From positions 2,294,001 through 2,358,000 of the forward strand of contig NHNY01000001.1 in assembly GCA_002786065.1 (NCBI GenBank): a DNA stretch of 64,000 nucleotides, read 5' to 3'. Position 1 is the stretch's first letter, and every line of letters starts with the position of its first letter. This document shows, one piece after another, positions 43,355 through 53,819 of the stretch. Both the position numbers and the translations under genes were made by a program. The DNA comes from Microcyclospora pomicola. Lineage: Eukaryota; Ascomycota; Dothideomycetes; Capnodiales. The notes under the pieces were generated by a model. It had not been told where the DNA came from. It worked only from the letters and a program-made list of their open reading frames with translations, and did no database searches.

Positions 43355-45641
43355 GTTGGCTTGATCGAGACTGTGGTAAGAGGTGTGTAGTGATCAATGT
43401 CCTTCCGATGGAGTTGGAGATACTGAACGACACTTCCTCGAGGAAGGAGCGGATCGTCTTTGATCTGAAGTCTTTTTTACACAACCCAAGTGAATTCTCA
43501 CATGTCAATGAAGAAGCGGGTTCGGCAGCTTCTTTGTATGCAGAACCACCACCGAGCACAACATCATCTCCTCAAACTACAGTATACTAGGAGCCGCTCA
43601 CGACCAATCCCGACCATTCACCAGTCAGGGAGGATGCAGATCGTGACGAAGTCCAGCACTTAAACCCTGCTCACCCGCGACGGTAGCCAGCATGCCCAGG
43701 TTTCGGAGGTAGTAGTGCTGGCATAACCTCGAGCCCCGTGACATGGCTGCACTAGAACCATCTCCTCGACGGGTCGGTCGTTCAGGCTTCGACGGCAGCG
43801 ATCACCGCCCGCGATGTGCATCATCATGCTGCCAACGGCCGCACGAGACCAGCAAGAATTTGTTCGCTTGGGCGATCTTCCACCGACACCTGCAGACGAT
43901 GATCGAGAGACGGGAGCGTCCGGCCAGGCACGCACCGGCGATTGGACGCCTCGGCAGTGCGAGATGCGCTGCTGGCTGCTCCTCAGACGATTACTCTCAT
44001 TGACCCTGCGCATTGGGCGGCAGAGCGGTAGCCCTGCGAGAGGCCCCGGCTGCCCGGCTTTCGGTTGTGGCTACGCCGTACTGTAGGACATTACTCGTTC
44101 GGCCTGTCACGAGATCCTGGGGGGCCCCTTGCTAGTAGCCGAGCCGGATATCTCAGACATGCGAGCCCGGTGTCAGATCTACGTCATGTTGGCGATTGTC
44201 CGAGGTCGAGCTGAGATGCGCTGTTCTCTACCATGCTTCCTGAGCGATGAGGCCGCAACCAAAGGCGTCTTCCATCCAGACCGACCGCTCTAGAGAGCCC
44301 GAAGCCAACAAGTACGTGATCGATCCCCCCGCACAGCCATGTACGACTTCGCTTCCGCCCAGCATTTCGCGACAAGTGCTCCATCTACAACTAGTTAGCA
44401 GCAGATCTACGCTTTCCCCCGGTCGAGGGCAGATCTTCACTGCTCCGTCGGTCCGCTTGTAGAATAATCATGATGACCAGCGGCCATCTCCTCGTCTCTT
44501 CCCCTAAGATCACCCGGTACCAGGAGATACAGGTCATGCTCGGCCATTGCCCTCTTCTGAGCCAATGACCACGCACGGAGTTACGTTTTGTTTCTTCCCT
44601 AGGACTGCCGATCGCATGCACGTAAGGTCACGCGAGCTGTAGATGTATATCGAGGACGATGTACTGTTGCGGTGACGAGGACATCGATAGCGCATTACTG
44701 CAATTGAGAACAAGCGATCTCGGTCCATCGGCGTGAGAGTGCGCGCCCGTAGTATAGGTAGCCAGCTGTTCGTTCATCATCATAGCTCTACAGATGGACG
44801 CCCCTCGGTCACGCTGTCTCGCGGGTGCAATCGTGCATCAGATAGCTTGCGAGATCATCTAGCTGCAGCGCCATCGATCTGCGCGAGAAACACTGCACTC
44901 GCGGATCAAGACTCTCCGTGCCTTTAGTTCTACCTAAGTTAACGTTACTGGATACTGTCGGTCTGGTGATTCTCCGCGAAGCCAGACGGTCACACGCCAA
45001 TTGAACGGAGTATGCCAATGACCATCATCAGATCATCACGATGATGATGACGATGATCGGTCTTTGCGCTGCTGTTGGCATGACGGACGAGGCGCCGCTT
45101 CAGGCTTGCGGTATGGGTATGGGTATACTTTGTACTTTATACAACATATACACATCTTACATACACGACTCGCTGTCTCGGCCTCTAGGATAGGTAGGGA
45201 AACAGGTGTCGTGGGGATTGAGGATTGTACATCTATGTACACACACTACACCCCATGGCTGTCTTCTGCCCGTACCTCAATGCAACGTGGTGGGAGAAGT
45301 GAACTGGCTCACTTACGCAAGATACAAGAGGAGAATTAAAATAGGTACCTACCAATGTATGTTCGAGGACGTGGTCTCATGGTTCGTGTACGTTCTTCAA
45401 AAAGGGAAGAGAGAGGGGTTTGCTACGTACGGTAGAGCCGATGCTACTGGGGTAGTCAAGGTATGGAACCATGCACATTGCTTTCAAGCAGGTTATGTTC
45501 CGACATATCCTACACATTCATGACATGGGCCTATGGGGTCAAGGGGAGCATGCTCGGGAACGTGTTGACTGCGAGAGGTTATAAGAGTTCCATTGTGCTT
45601 CTCAGCATTCGAAGATGTGATTACGACAAAGGGCTACGACC
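43355..45641. other. 2.3 kb stretch without a convincing gene
   Basis: The region upstream of the glucanase and downstream of Arp10. Open frames of up to about 118 codons occur around 43700-44100, where GC is high on both strands, but none has family-like features. An imperfect inverted repeat lies at 45020-45062. AGGTACCT-like words recur near 45350. Confidence 0.45.
45020..45062. repeat. Imperfect inverted repeat of GATCATC-type words
   Basis: The left arm begins GACCATCATC and the right arm ends GATGATCGGTC, so the strand can fold into a stem of about 18 pairs with a few mismatches and almost no loop. It lies in non-coding DNA. Confidence 0.6.
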
Positions 45642-47198
45642 CTACAGCAAGATATCCTTCATGCCGTGCTTGAGGAAGCTCTCTCGTTCAATCTCATGCA
45701 CGCCTTTGACTCGTAGGCGTGCGATCATGCTTGCGGCGGACCATGCTCCTACCGTCTCCACCCCTCGCACAACGCCTTTGACAGTTTGGACATGATCCTT
45801 GCTCTCAACTGCGCGGTTCTCTGCCTTGATGCTCGTAGGGTCTTTGATATCGTCGTGCATCCTCTCACCAGGCGGGACATTTTCTTGGTTGAGTTGCTTC
45901 GTCAATAAGCCCGAGTTCTCGTCATTGTCGGGCTGTGAAGAAGTGGTGGCATTTTCGTTGCCCTCTTGTAGGGCGCCTTCTCGGGATGCCGTAGCCTTCC
46001 CATATCTGTGCTCTGGGCTTGAGCCCGAGGTGATATTACATGCAGACAGTTCCTGCAGGAAACGATGCTTGAGGCCAGGGATCTGGGATGCGCCACCCGT
46101 AATGACGATCCGTGACAAGGCCAAGGCTCGAAGGTCAAACGGAAGTTTGAGAAGCACACGGCAGGCGAGCACGTGCAGAGGCAGATCGTGGTCGTCCTGT
46201 TGACTTGCCACATCGCGGAAAAAGACGGTCTCGGCTGGATTGGACAGTCGATGGAAAGGTACACGGACCACAGATGCGTCAGATACAGGAATCTGCATTT
46301 CGTTGTTCCACATAGGATCGTCTTCATTCGGCGGATTCGAGCGACACCACGAGACGCGCTCTGTCAAAGCCTCAGCCGTATCGAAATTGACATGCACAGT
46401 GTCTGTCTCGGCAGAGCCTCCGGCTTCGGCTTCAACCAACCGAGCCATTTCCAGTGTCAAGAGCTTTCCAGCTCTGACACTGCGCCGTTGGTGAACTTCT
46501 TTCAGTTCGCCAATGGCAGTAACTACTGTTTCTTCCCAGCCTATCTCGACAACTAGCGCGTTCCGTTGTCCAGCTCCGACACAAGCCAGCATAGGTGTGG
46601 TCATCAGAGTGACCGCGGGTGGCTGAGCGTAATGGTTGAACAGGACTTTGAGAATGACTTCAAGAAGAGGCGTAGGCAGCAGTGATGGCACAACCAGAAG
46701 AGCTTTACGAGGTTTAGAGTCCAGCTGGAGGTAGTCCGTATGGATATTCCGAACAGTGCGCTCCAGCTTGTCTCCAACCAACCCAAGGTTTAGACCGCGA
46801 GTATCGACATGGTAGAATTCGTGATCCTGACCCCAAGCTTCCGCATCGGAACTTGTCGTCACGCCGTACCCTTCAGTGGGATCATAAGCACGGTAATCAC
46901 CCACCCTGCGTCCCATGTCTGGCGTCCATCGGATCACACATCTCGGCTGAGGTTCTCCACTAAAGCCTGCTGCGATATGTCTGGCACCGAACTCGTACAC
47001 AACCACTTCCTCCTGCTCAGCGCGGAAGCTATTTCCTGGACTGCCATATTGACCTGAGACGCTACGACCTAGCAGTGGTGTGCGTGGGCTTCGGGGGGAT
47101 GCAGGTACACCTGCAAGCGCACTCCCGGTAGGTCGAGTACGCAACGCTGGCCGTGTACTGAAATAGTCTGAACTGGCGGAGGCGGCTGTGGCAGCCAT
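45642..47198 (-). CDS. arp10: Actin-related protein 10, dynactin pointed-end component
   Basis: A single-exon actin-fold protein of 518 residues, matching the divergent Arp10/Arp11 (Neurospora ro-7) subunit that caps the dynactin filament and supports dynein-driven transport. After a disordered N-terminus of about 65 residues (Ser/Pro/Arg-rich, with SPRSPRTPLLGRS), the fold starts at EVVVYEFGARHIAAGFSGEP, the phosphate-loop equivalent. The next landmarks are RKALLVVPSLLPTPLLEVIL, NALVVEIGWEETVVTAIG and ALSRIVITGGASQIPGLKHR. A Glu/Asn-rich insertion of about 80 residues interrupts the C-terminal part before GVVRGVETVGAWSAASMI. Conserved ATP residues are weak, as in other Arp10 proteins. The ATG at 47198 was preferred; the frame is open 60 codons further. 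It is divergent from nop58. Confidence 0.85.
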   Translation of the reverse strand: MAATAASASSDYFSTRPALRTRPTGSALAGVPASPRSPRTPLLGRSVSGQYGSPGNSFRAEQEEVVVYEFGARHIAAGFSGEPQPRCVIRWTPDMGRRVGDYRAYDPTEGYGVTTSSDAEAWGQDHEFYHVDTRGLNLGLVGDKLERTVRNIHTDYLQLDSKPRKALLVVPSLLPTPLLEVILKVLFNHYAQPPAVTLMTTPMLACVGAGQRNALVVEIGWEETVVTAIGELKEVHQRRSVRAGKLLTLEMARLVEAEAGGSAETDTVHVNFDTAEALTERVSWCRSNPPNEDDPMWNNEMQIPVSDASVVRVPFHRLSNPAETVFFRDVASQQDDHDLPLHVLACRVLLKLPFDLRALALSRIVITGGASQIPGLKHRFLQELSACNITSGSSPEHRYGKATASREGALQEGNENATTSSQPDNDENSGLLTKQLNQENVPPGERMHDDIKDPTSIKAENRAVESKDHVQTVKGVVRGVETVGAWSAASMIARLRVKGVHEIERESFLKHGMKDILL

Positions 47199-47518
47199 TA
47201 TGGCGATATCAGAGAGGATCCAAGGCACAAGGCCGCTCACTCCGATCGTCACATAGCTCTTCTTGTCCGCAAAGGAATGCGATGCGATAGCCCGCACCTG
47301 AAGTTCCTCTGCTGGTGCATGCAGCTTGCGGTCAAAGTCTTGGCGGCGGTCCGAAAGAGAGCTAGGACGGAATCTCAATTTTCTGCCGCGAGGAAATGTT
47401 CAAGCAAGCTTCGAAGCACCACGACAGCCAGAGCACAATCCTCTAGTTGTCGCTCCACACCCGCGACAAACATTTTTCTCCCTCTATCAGCTGTTTTATA
47501 TACAGCTGCAGAGCCATC
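47199..47518. promoter_or_regulatory. Bidirectional promoter of arp10 and nop58
   Basis: Only 320 bp separate the two start codons. Close to the nop58 ATG, at 47488-47508, two CAGCTG words flank TTTTATATA, so the TATA-like core sits inside a small inverted repeat. Confidence 0.6.
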
Positions 47519-49367
47519 ATGACGCTGTTTATCTTGACCGAGACTGCGGCGGGCTATGCGCTGCTCAAGGCGAAAGACAAGAAGCTCTTGAAACGCGATG
47601 ACCTGGCCACGGAAGCATCTACAGCGGAGGGCGTGTGCGGTCTCCTCAAACTGAAGCAGTTCAGGAAGTTCGACAGTGCTGCATCGGCATTGGAGGAAGC
47701 GGCGGCACTCACAGATGGCAAGGTACGATGGTGTAGAAACTGCTCGGATGGGGAGAAGTCTTCAATGTCTAATACCTCGATTTCTACAGGTTACGCCTAT
47801 GCTGTCGAGCATGCTCAACGATCTTAAAGACGAGAAGAAGGTCTCTCTCGCGGTCGCAGACCCCAAGCTCGGCAATGCCATCACCAAACTCCCCGGCCTT
47901 GAGATTTCACCAGTCTCCGACTCAACCACGGCAGAACTCTACCGCGCCATTCGCGAGCATCTTCCCTCCCTCATTCCAGGCCTCATGCCCGATGAGATCA
48001 GCACCATGTCTCTTGGTCTGTCACACAGCTTGTCTCGACACAAGCTGAAGTTCTCTCCGGATAAGGTGGATACCATGATCATTCAAGCCATCGCTTTGCT
48101 GGACGACCTCGACAAAGAATTGAACCAATATGCTATGAGAGTGAAGGAATGGTATGGATGGCATTTCCCGGAGATGGCGCGCATTATCAATGACAACCTG
48201 GCATACTCGCGTGTCATCTTGGCAATGGGCATGCGAACGAACTGCGCAAACACCGACTTGACCGACATTCTTCCCGAAGAAATCGAAGGTGCTGTTAAAG
48301 CCGCTGCTGAGGTGTCCATGGGTACCGAGATCACAGAGGAGGATTTGGAGAACATCCAAGCTCTCGCTGAGCAGGTTGCTGGCTTTACCGAATACCGCCA
48401 ACAGCTCTCGTCCTACCTTTCTGCTCGCATGCAAGCCATCGCACCGAACCTCACTGCACTTGTCGGCGACCTGGTTGGTGCTCGTCTGATTGCCCACGCT
48501 GGCTCCTTGATGAGTCTTGCAAAGAGTCCAGCCTCAACCATCCAGATCCTTGGTGCTGAGAAGGCACTCTTCCGCGCGTTGAAGACTAAACACGATACAC
48601 CCAAATACGGCTTAATCTACCACGCAAGCTTGATCGGACAAGCCACCGGCAAGAACAAGGGCAAAATCGCCCGCATGCTCGCAACCAAGTCCGCACTCGG
48701 ACTCCGTGTCGATGCTCTCAGTGATTGGGGTACTGCCGGCAAGGGCGAGGAAGAGGAGCCCACAGAAGAGGAGAAGAGCAGTGTCGGTATGGCTGGCAGA
48801 GCTATGGTTGAACGGAGACTACGAGCACTAGAGGGCAAGCCATTGAAGTCCATGGGCGTGTCAATAGGTCCTGGCGGCCAAAAGCCACAGCCTGCCAAAT
48901 GGGACCTTAAGGAAGCAAAGAAGTACAACGCAGATGCGGACGGCATTTCAGCCGATGCTCAACCCGAACTCACCAATGGCGTCAAGGAAGCGAGCACAAA
49001 GAAGCGAAAGCTCGTTGAAGAAGTCACTGCTGTCGATGATGATGACTCAGACGATTCGGACGAAGCCTCCGATGAAGGTGATGGCAAGGTCATCACCAAG
49101 ACTCAGCTCAACGGAACTGCAAGCCGCAAGTCTGCTTCTGCCGCCGCACTCCCACCCAACGACGCTACCGTCACATCTTCAGACAAGAAGGACGACAAGC
49201 GCAAGCAGAAGGAAGAGAAAGCCGCACGCAAGGCCGAGCGCGCTGCGAAACGTGCCGCCAAGGAGGCCAAGAAAGCCGCCAAAGCCGCCGAGGAAGTGTC
49301 GTCGAAGAAGCGAAAAGTCGACGAGGAAGAGGAGCCCAAGAAGAAGAAGAAGAAGGTCAAGGCTTGA
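47519..49367 (+). CDS. nop58: Nucleolar protein Nop58, box C/D snoRNP core
   Basis: A 593-residue core protein of box C/D snoRNPs, needed for 2'-O-methylation and processing of rRNA in the nucleolus. Exons are 47519-47722 and 47790-49367 (donor GTACGA). The N-terminus [20 protein letters not shown] and [20 protein letters not shown] are the standard Nop5N opening. The NOSIC region with [20 protein letters not shown] follows, then [20 protein letters not shown] and [13 protein letters not shown]. The Nop domain has [40 protein letters not shown] and [15 protein letters not shown]. The C-terminal 120 residues are Lys/Glu/Asp-rich with KKE/D repeats, ending [10 protein letters not shown]. The length is normal for fungi. 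Confidence 0.97.
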
Positions 49368-50077
49368 AGCTCATGATCCGCGTCAAGCCCTTCTTTCCAA
49401 CTTCTTCCCAGCGAGCCACGGGTAATGGCTCGCGCATCGGCGTCTTGGTTCCTACGGCGCACAGGCGTTTCTTCGGGGCTTGTGGCATAAAGCATGCAGA
49501 TGATGAATTCAACTCGGGCGTTTTGGCGGTCGAGGCTGGGTTGAGTGTGTGTGGCACGCTTTATCCCTTTTTGCGCCTGTGTATGGGTGCGTGTGTGTGT
49601 GAGTTCAGATGATGCGGCGGGTGGGACTTGTCTCGTACTAGATGTCGTCCTCGTTGTGTCTGTATGTAAATGGTACATGTAACTACCTACTGATACGCTG
49701 CTCTTCTACATGGACAAGATATTCATTACTGTATACTGTTGTAAATCTGCTTGTCCTCATTCGATTGAGGCGCGACGTCACGACGAGAGAATACCGTATG
49801 TTTGATGCAGGAGTGCGTAGTTATCGATCCGATTTTCATTCTTTGCTTTGATGTATGTTACTCTGACAATATATAACGCCTGACTTTTCAGAACAAGAGG
49901 GAGGAGGAAAAAGATGCTTGTTGTCCCATCGTGATGATCCAAGAAACTTCAATAATACATCCAGCAGGTCAAAAGACCGATAGGGTATTCAGCATGTCGT
50001 CCTATAAGGTTCAATAAACCAGAATGCGGAGTGTCTTGAGTTCAGTCAGATTTGAGGGCCTCCCAGATCGCACGAGT
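49368..50077. other. Convergent 3' spacer, nop58 to membrane-protein gene
   Basis: About 0.7 kb between gene ends. A short GT run lies near 49585-49600. No gene or strong hairpin is seen. Confidence 0.45.
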
Positions 50078-51420
50078 TTAGTTCAGCTCGAGCTCACCCT
50101 GCTGGGCCTCGAGCATCATGAGCCTGATCTGAGCTGATGCAGACTTGATGAAGAGGGCGAGCTTCTCGCCACCAATCACGTAGACCTCGGCAAGCATGAC
50201 GTGCGCACCGATGAAGAGGATGACGAGCTGCAAGAAGGTGGCCTTGATGTAGAGCTTGATGAGGCGAAGACGAGCCGAGCGGTCAAATGAGCGCCACGCC
50301 TGCACGAAGAGAGCACGGGAGCCGCCACGGACAGTGGTGTCGATGCCACCGACAATGGTCTCGCGGTCGAAAGCGACAATGGTGGACATGTCGGAGGGCA
50401 GGAGCGCGGCCTCAATGCGGGTCAAGGTGACAGCAGCAGGGAGAAGGACGGTAAATCCGACGATGAGGGCGGTGACTGGGACGGCGAGAACCTTGATGGC
50501 GAAGACGAGCATGTGGCAGTTCTTCTCGTCGCTGGGGCCGTGCATGAAGCGTCCATCAACCTGAGGAAGGTTGAGCGCGTACGCAACAGCGAGAGGAAGG
50601 AGGAAGCAAGCCTGTTGTGCAATGGCGTAGACAAGAGAGGGCAAAAGGAGAGCTTTGCACTGCTTGCGTGGGACCATGCGGCTACGGAACGTCTTGGAGC
50701 TGGGTGCGGCGATCATCGTGTGAGTCCAGAGCATGTGTATACGGGCCAAAGCGACGCTGGCGAGAATGTACATGACAGCACTTCCAACAATGCCAAATCC
50801 GAGGATCGCAGCGAGGAAGTTGTGGACGAAGGCGTGCATCATGTGGTAGGCAATCGACTCGCCAATGCCTCTCCAGCGAGCGCGGAAACCACCAACCTGG
50901 TGCAGGTGACGGATGGATGCCTTGATGCTTGCCGTGAGAGGCTTGTGGTTGATCACGGTGACCTCGACGTCGGCGTCAGCACCAACCTCAGATGGCATCA
51001 GCGACTCCTTCTCCTGTCCCGAAAGTGGCGCATCTGGCTCGTCTGCATATGGTGGAGGGGCCTGCTTGGGCTCGATAATGGCAGTGCTGGAAGGCGACTC
51101 GATCATCGAGAGGGAGGCGACAACGCTGCCGAGAGTGTAGTCAATCTGTTCGTCGCTGGTCAGTCTACAGAGTCTGTGGCACAGTACGGCGCTGGACTGA
51201 AACTTACCGAAGCCACGATCAGGAGGACAAAAAGTCCGGTAAGGAGAACCGGGAAGAACTGGCCGGGCGTCAACTCGAACTCAGGACCAGCCTGCTCGTA
51301 CAACTCTGCGTCGTGTTGCAATTTGGCAACGTATTCGGGGCTCACTCCCTTGAAGTGAGACTGCGCGACCTCCATCCCGCGACGGGCGAGGTGGAAAGCG
51401 GCGCCATGAATGGCCGACAT
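50078..51420 (-). CDS. Conserved fungal multi-pass membrane protein of unknown function
   Basis: A 426-residue membrane protein with exons 51420-51208 and 51145-50078 (donor GTAAGT). The N-terminus MSAIHGAAFHLARRGMEVAQ precedes a first helix FFPVLLTGLFVLLIVASIDY that is built across the intron. A hydrophilic loop of about 90 residues with Pro, Glu and Asp follows. Then come helices around AILGFGIVGSAVMYILASVA, LLPSLVYAIAQQACFLLPLA, VLAVPVTALIVGFTVLLPAA, and near the C-terminus FLQLVILFIGAHVMLAEVY. I do not assign a family name. The regular length and clean splice junction support a real gene. It converges with nop58. Confidence 0.82.
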
Positions 51421-52246
51421 GCTGGGCGATGCGTCGACTGTGTATATCGGTATGGCGAGGTATCAAGCGGCAGAATGGTGAGGCGTAAGGAAGTGGAAAA
51501 GGTGGTTGTAACGAAGGAGAGAATGTAGCACTGAAACAGAAGAGAGGTGGTGTTGGTAGGTCGGGGTAGCAGGCGTCAGTCTTCCACCTGGAGAGTGGCG
51601 GAGCGTCAGCGAAGGATTCCCGTGAATACGACGCTCGGTCACGTGTACGTCCAGAATAGAAACTCGAGCGGACCTCGAGTGTTTTCCAGGTCCGGTCTCC
51701 CTGGAATACGGATCATTCTCTAACATGTATCAATATCTGTCATCTCTTCGCAGTGAATAAGCCTTCACATGACAGCTTGCCGCTCAGTCTTCTCGCCTTC
51801 TAGACAACATGAAGTGCTGCTCGTGCTGCGCAAGCTCTTGGGCTAGAACGTGGCGAACCTGAGGCGCCAATGCTGTGGCTGAACGGGTTCTTAGGCACTT
51901 TACAGGAAATCGCTCTACTGCGACTCGCAAAATGTTTGTGCTGCGATTCACAGAACGTTCATGCTGCGGCATAACACCACTTTCCAGTCTGATTTAGTCT
52001 GCTCTCATCTCTCGCGCAGCAGGAAAGCCTGAAGGGGTCTCATATGAGCAAGATGCTGTGCGCCGCCGGTTTGCTTCTGCGCTACCTGGCGAGGGTGTGC
52101 AGATGATTTGTCCTGGGATGACCATTGCAAGGTTCAGTCTTGTTGAACACAGGTATGTGACAGATGTTGTCCCTGTTACTCTTGTAAACACAACACCACA
52201 GGAGCAATCAGACAACTTGGTGTGTCTACAGTCGTTCTCATCGTGT
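51421..52246. other. Spacer between kinase-like gene end and membrane-protein start
   Basis: About 0.83 kb, expected to hold the promoter of the membrane-protein gene and the 3' UTR of the kinase-like gene. Short open frames have no support. Confidence 0.4.
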
Positions 52247-53379
52247 TCACTCCTCATGATCAGAGGTCAATCTCTCCTGTAGCTCTTGAATGACAGGACG
52301 ATCTTTCATTTCTGTGTTCGCAGCAATAAATTCATTTAGCTGTGTCGTTAAGGCTGTCGCATCGATCTCTGCCGCGCTCAACATCATCTTGATGTATTCC
52401 TCATTGATCCGCTTGTTCCGGAGCGACATTTGAAAAAACTGTCTTTCACAAGAGCTAGCAAGCAAGTCTGCGACTATACCTCCATCCGTAGATACCGTGC
52501 GTATCGCACTCACCAGATGTGCCCGATCATCCGCGAAGTCCATGCCTTCGGGCACATCGTCAACACGATACCCGGGTATGTCTGCCATGAACTCCGGATA
52601 TTGAATCGCAGCTGGTGCCGGTACTATTGAGACTGTGTCCCAATCGATAATCCTGCGCAATGTCAGTGTCGCGAGCACAGGCTATGAGCAGGATCTGCTC
52701 ACCCAGAAATCTCATCATCGTCCTTCAATATGTTCACAGCGTTCAGATCACCGTGCTTGATCGCCAACCCAAGACCATCGTTGGGCGGGACAAGTCCATC
52801 GATCATAGCACGTCGTTCGAGAAAGTGGATCGGATGACCCCAGCTCGGATTGTTGATGGAGCGGCTAATGGCCTTGTCAACCTCCTCAAGTAGCCAGGCC
52901 CGATATGTCTTGGCGGAGTGTTCTGCAGCCCGAGTCAGAAGAGTGATTTCGATTGATCAGTATACCATACTTGACTCAGTAATAGGTGCAGGGCAGGTCC
53001 AGAACTGAAATAGAAAACTCGCCAGTCCGTCGAGTAGTTGATGCCGCTTCACACCATTCAATTTGTGCGTATTCCACGACATCAACGGCGTCCCCTCGAT
53101 ATACGTCAAAACCGAATAGCTTTCGTTGCTGTACACGACACGAGGAATGCTGAGCATCGGCCGCATATTGCTTATGTGATTCATGATTTCAACGCTTCGA
53201 TTCGCCATCGAAGCAGCGAACTCATTCTTCGCTCTCCTCAAGCTCCATTTCTGCCTATTTGGGGCTTCCACGACGAAAATGTCATGAGACCAGCCTTGGA
53301 ACGATGCTGACACTTTGAGACTGGGAACGTGGAGTGCAGTAGAGATCTCGTCAAGTACAGAGGCTTGAGGGTTGTCCAT
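52247..53379 (-). CDS. Aminoglycoside-phosphotransferase (APH) family kinase-like protein
   Basis: A 344-residue protein of the APH/choline-kinase-like fold. Exons are 53379-52971, 52922-52703 and 52652-52247. The catalytic loop HGDLNAVNIL has Asp195 and Asn200, and GIIDWDTVSIVPAP carries the metal-binding Asp213. An N-lobe segment FQGWSHDIFVVEAPN and a lysine-poor KWSLRRAKNEF region, then YSVLTYIEGTPLMSW at the hinge, complete the fold. Donor choice for intron 1 is GTATGG at 52970; the alternative GTCAAG would break the frame. Fungal genomes carry many such genes, most with unknown substrates; drug resistance should not be assumed. Confidence 0.83.
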
Positions 53380-53819
53380 TGTTATTTGGACCTCATTGGC
53401 TGTGAGTGAGATTGGGTCGTTTGTTTGTGTTGTCTTGGGGAATAAACTCACCTGTCCAGGTTCTATCGAGAATCGGTCTTGACAGAGACATGATACTGTG
53501 CCACATCCGCCGCCGCATGGACTGTACCTTACTACATGATTTCCATGTTTTGTGGTACTCTTGCATCGAAAAGTCACATCGAGATGTAGCAAAGAGGAAG
53601 AGTGAGCGCGCAACGAGTGGTATGTAACGTGTACATCTTATATTCATATCATACGCGACTCAATCAAGATCCCAACAGCGCCATGCTAGACAGCAACACC
53701 TTATCCCGAGTTCAACCCCAATAAATAGGTACTTTTCCAAATTAGTCGCCGCCCATAGATTCCCTGCCAGCATATCGAGCCAACTTGACTAGCACATCAA
53801 ATCACTAGACACAATCCTC
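53380..53819. other. Spacer between kinase-like gene and Fmp42-like gene
   Basis: About 0.44 kb. The kinase-like frame is open upstream of its ATG to about 53613, but the added residues look random, so I treat it as leader. Nothing else is seen. Confidence 0.4.

Noticed and set aside
52935-53000. Donor GTCAAG for the first intron of the APH-like gene
   Set aside because: It would put the second exon out of frame and destroy the HGDLNAVNIL motif; GTATGG at 52970 keeps the frame.
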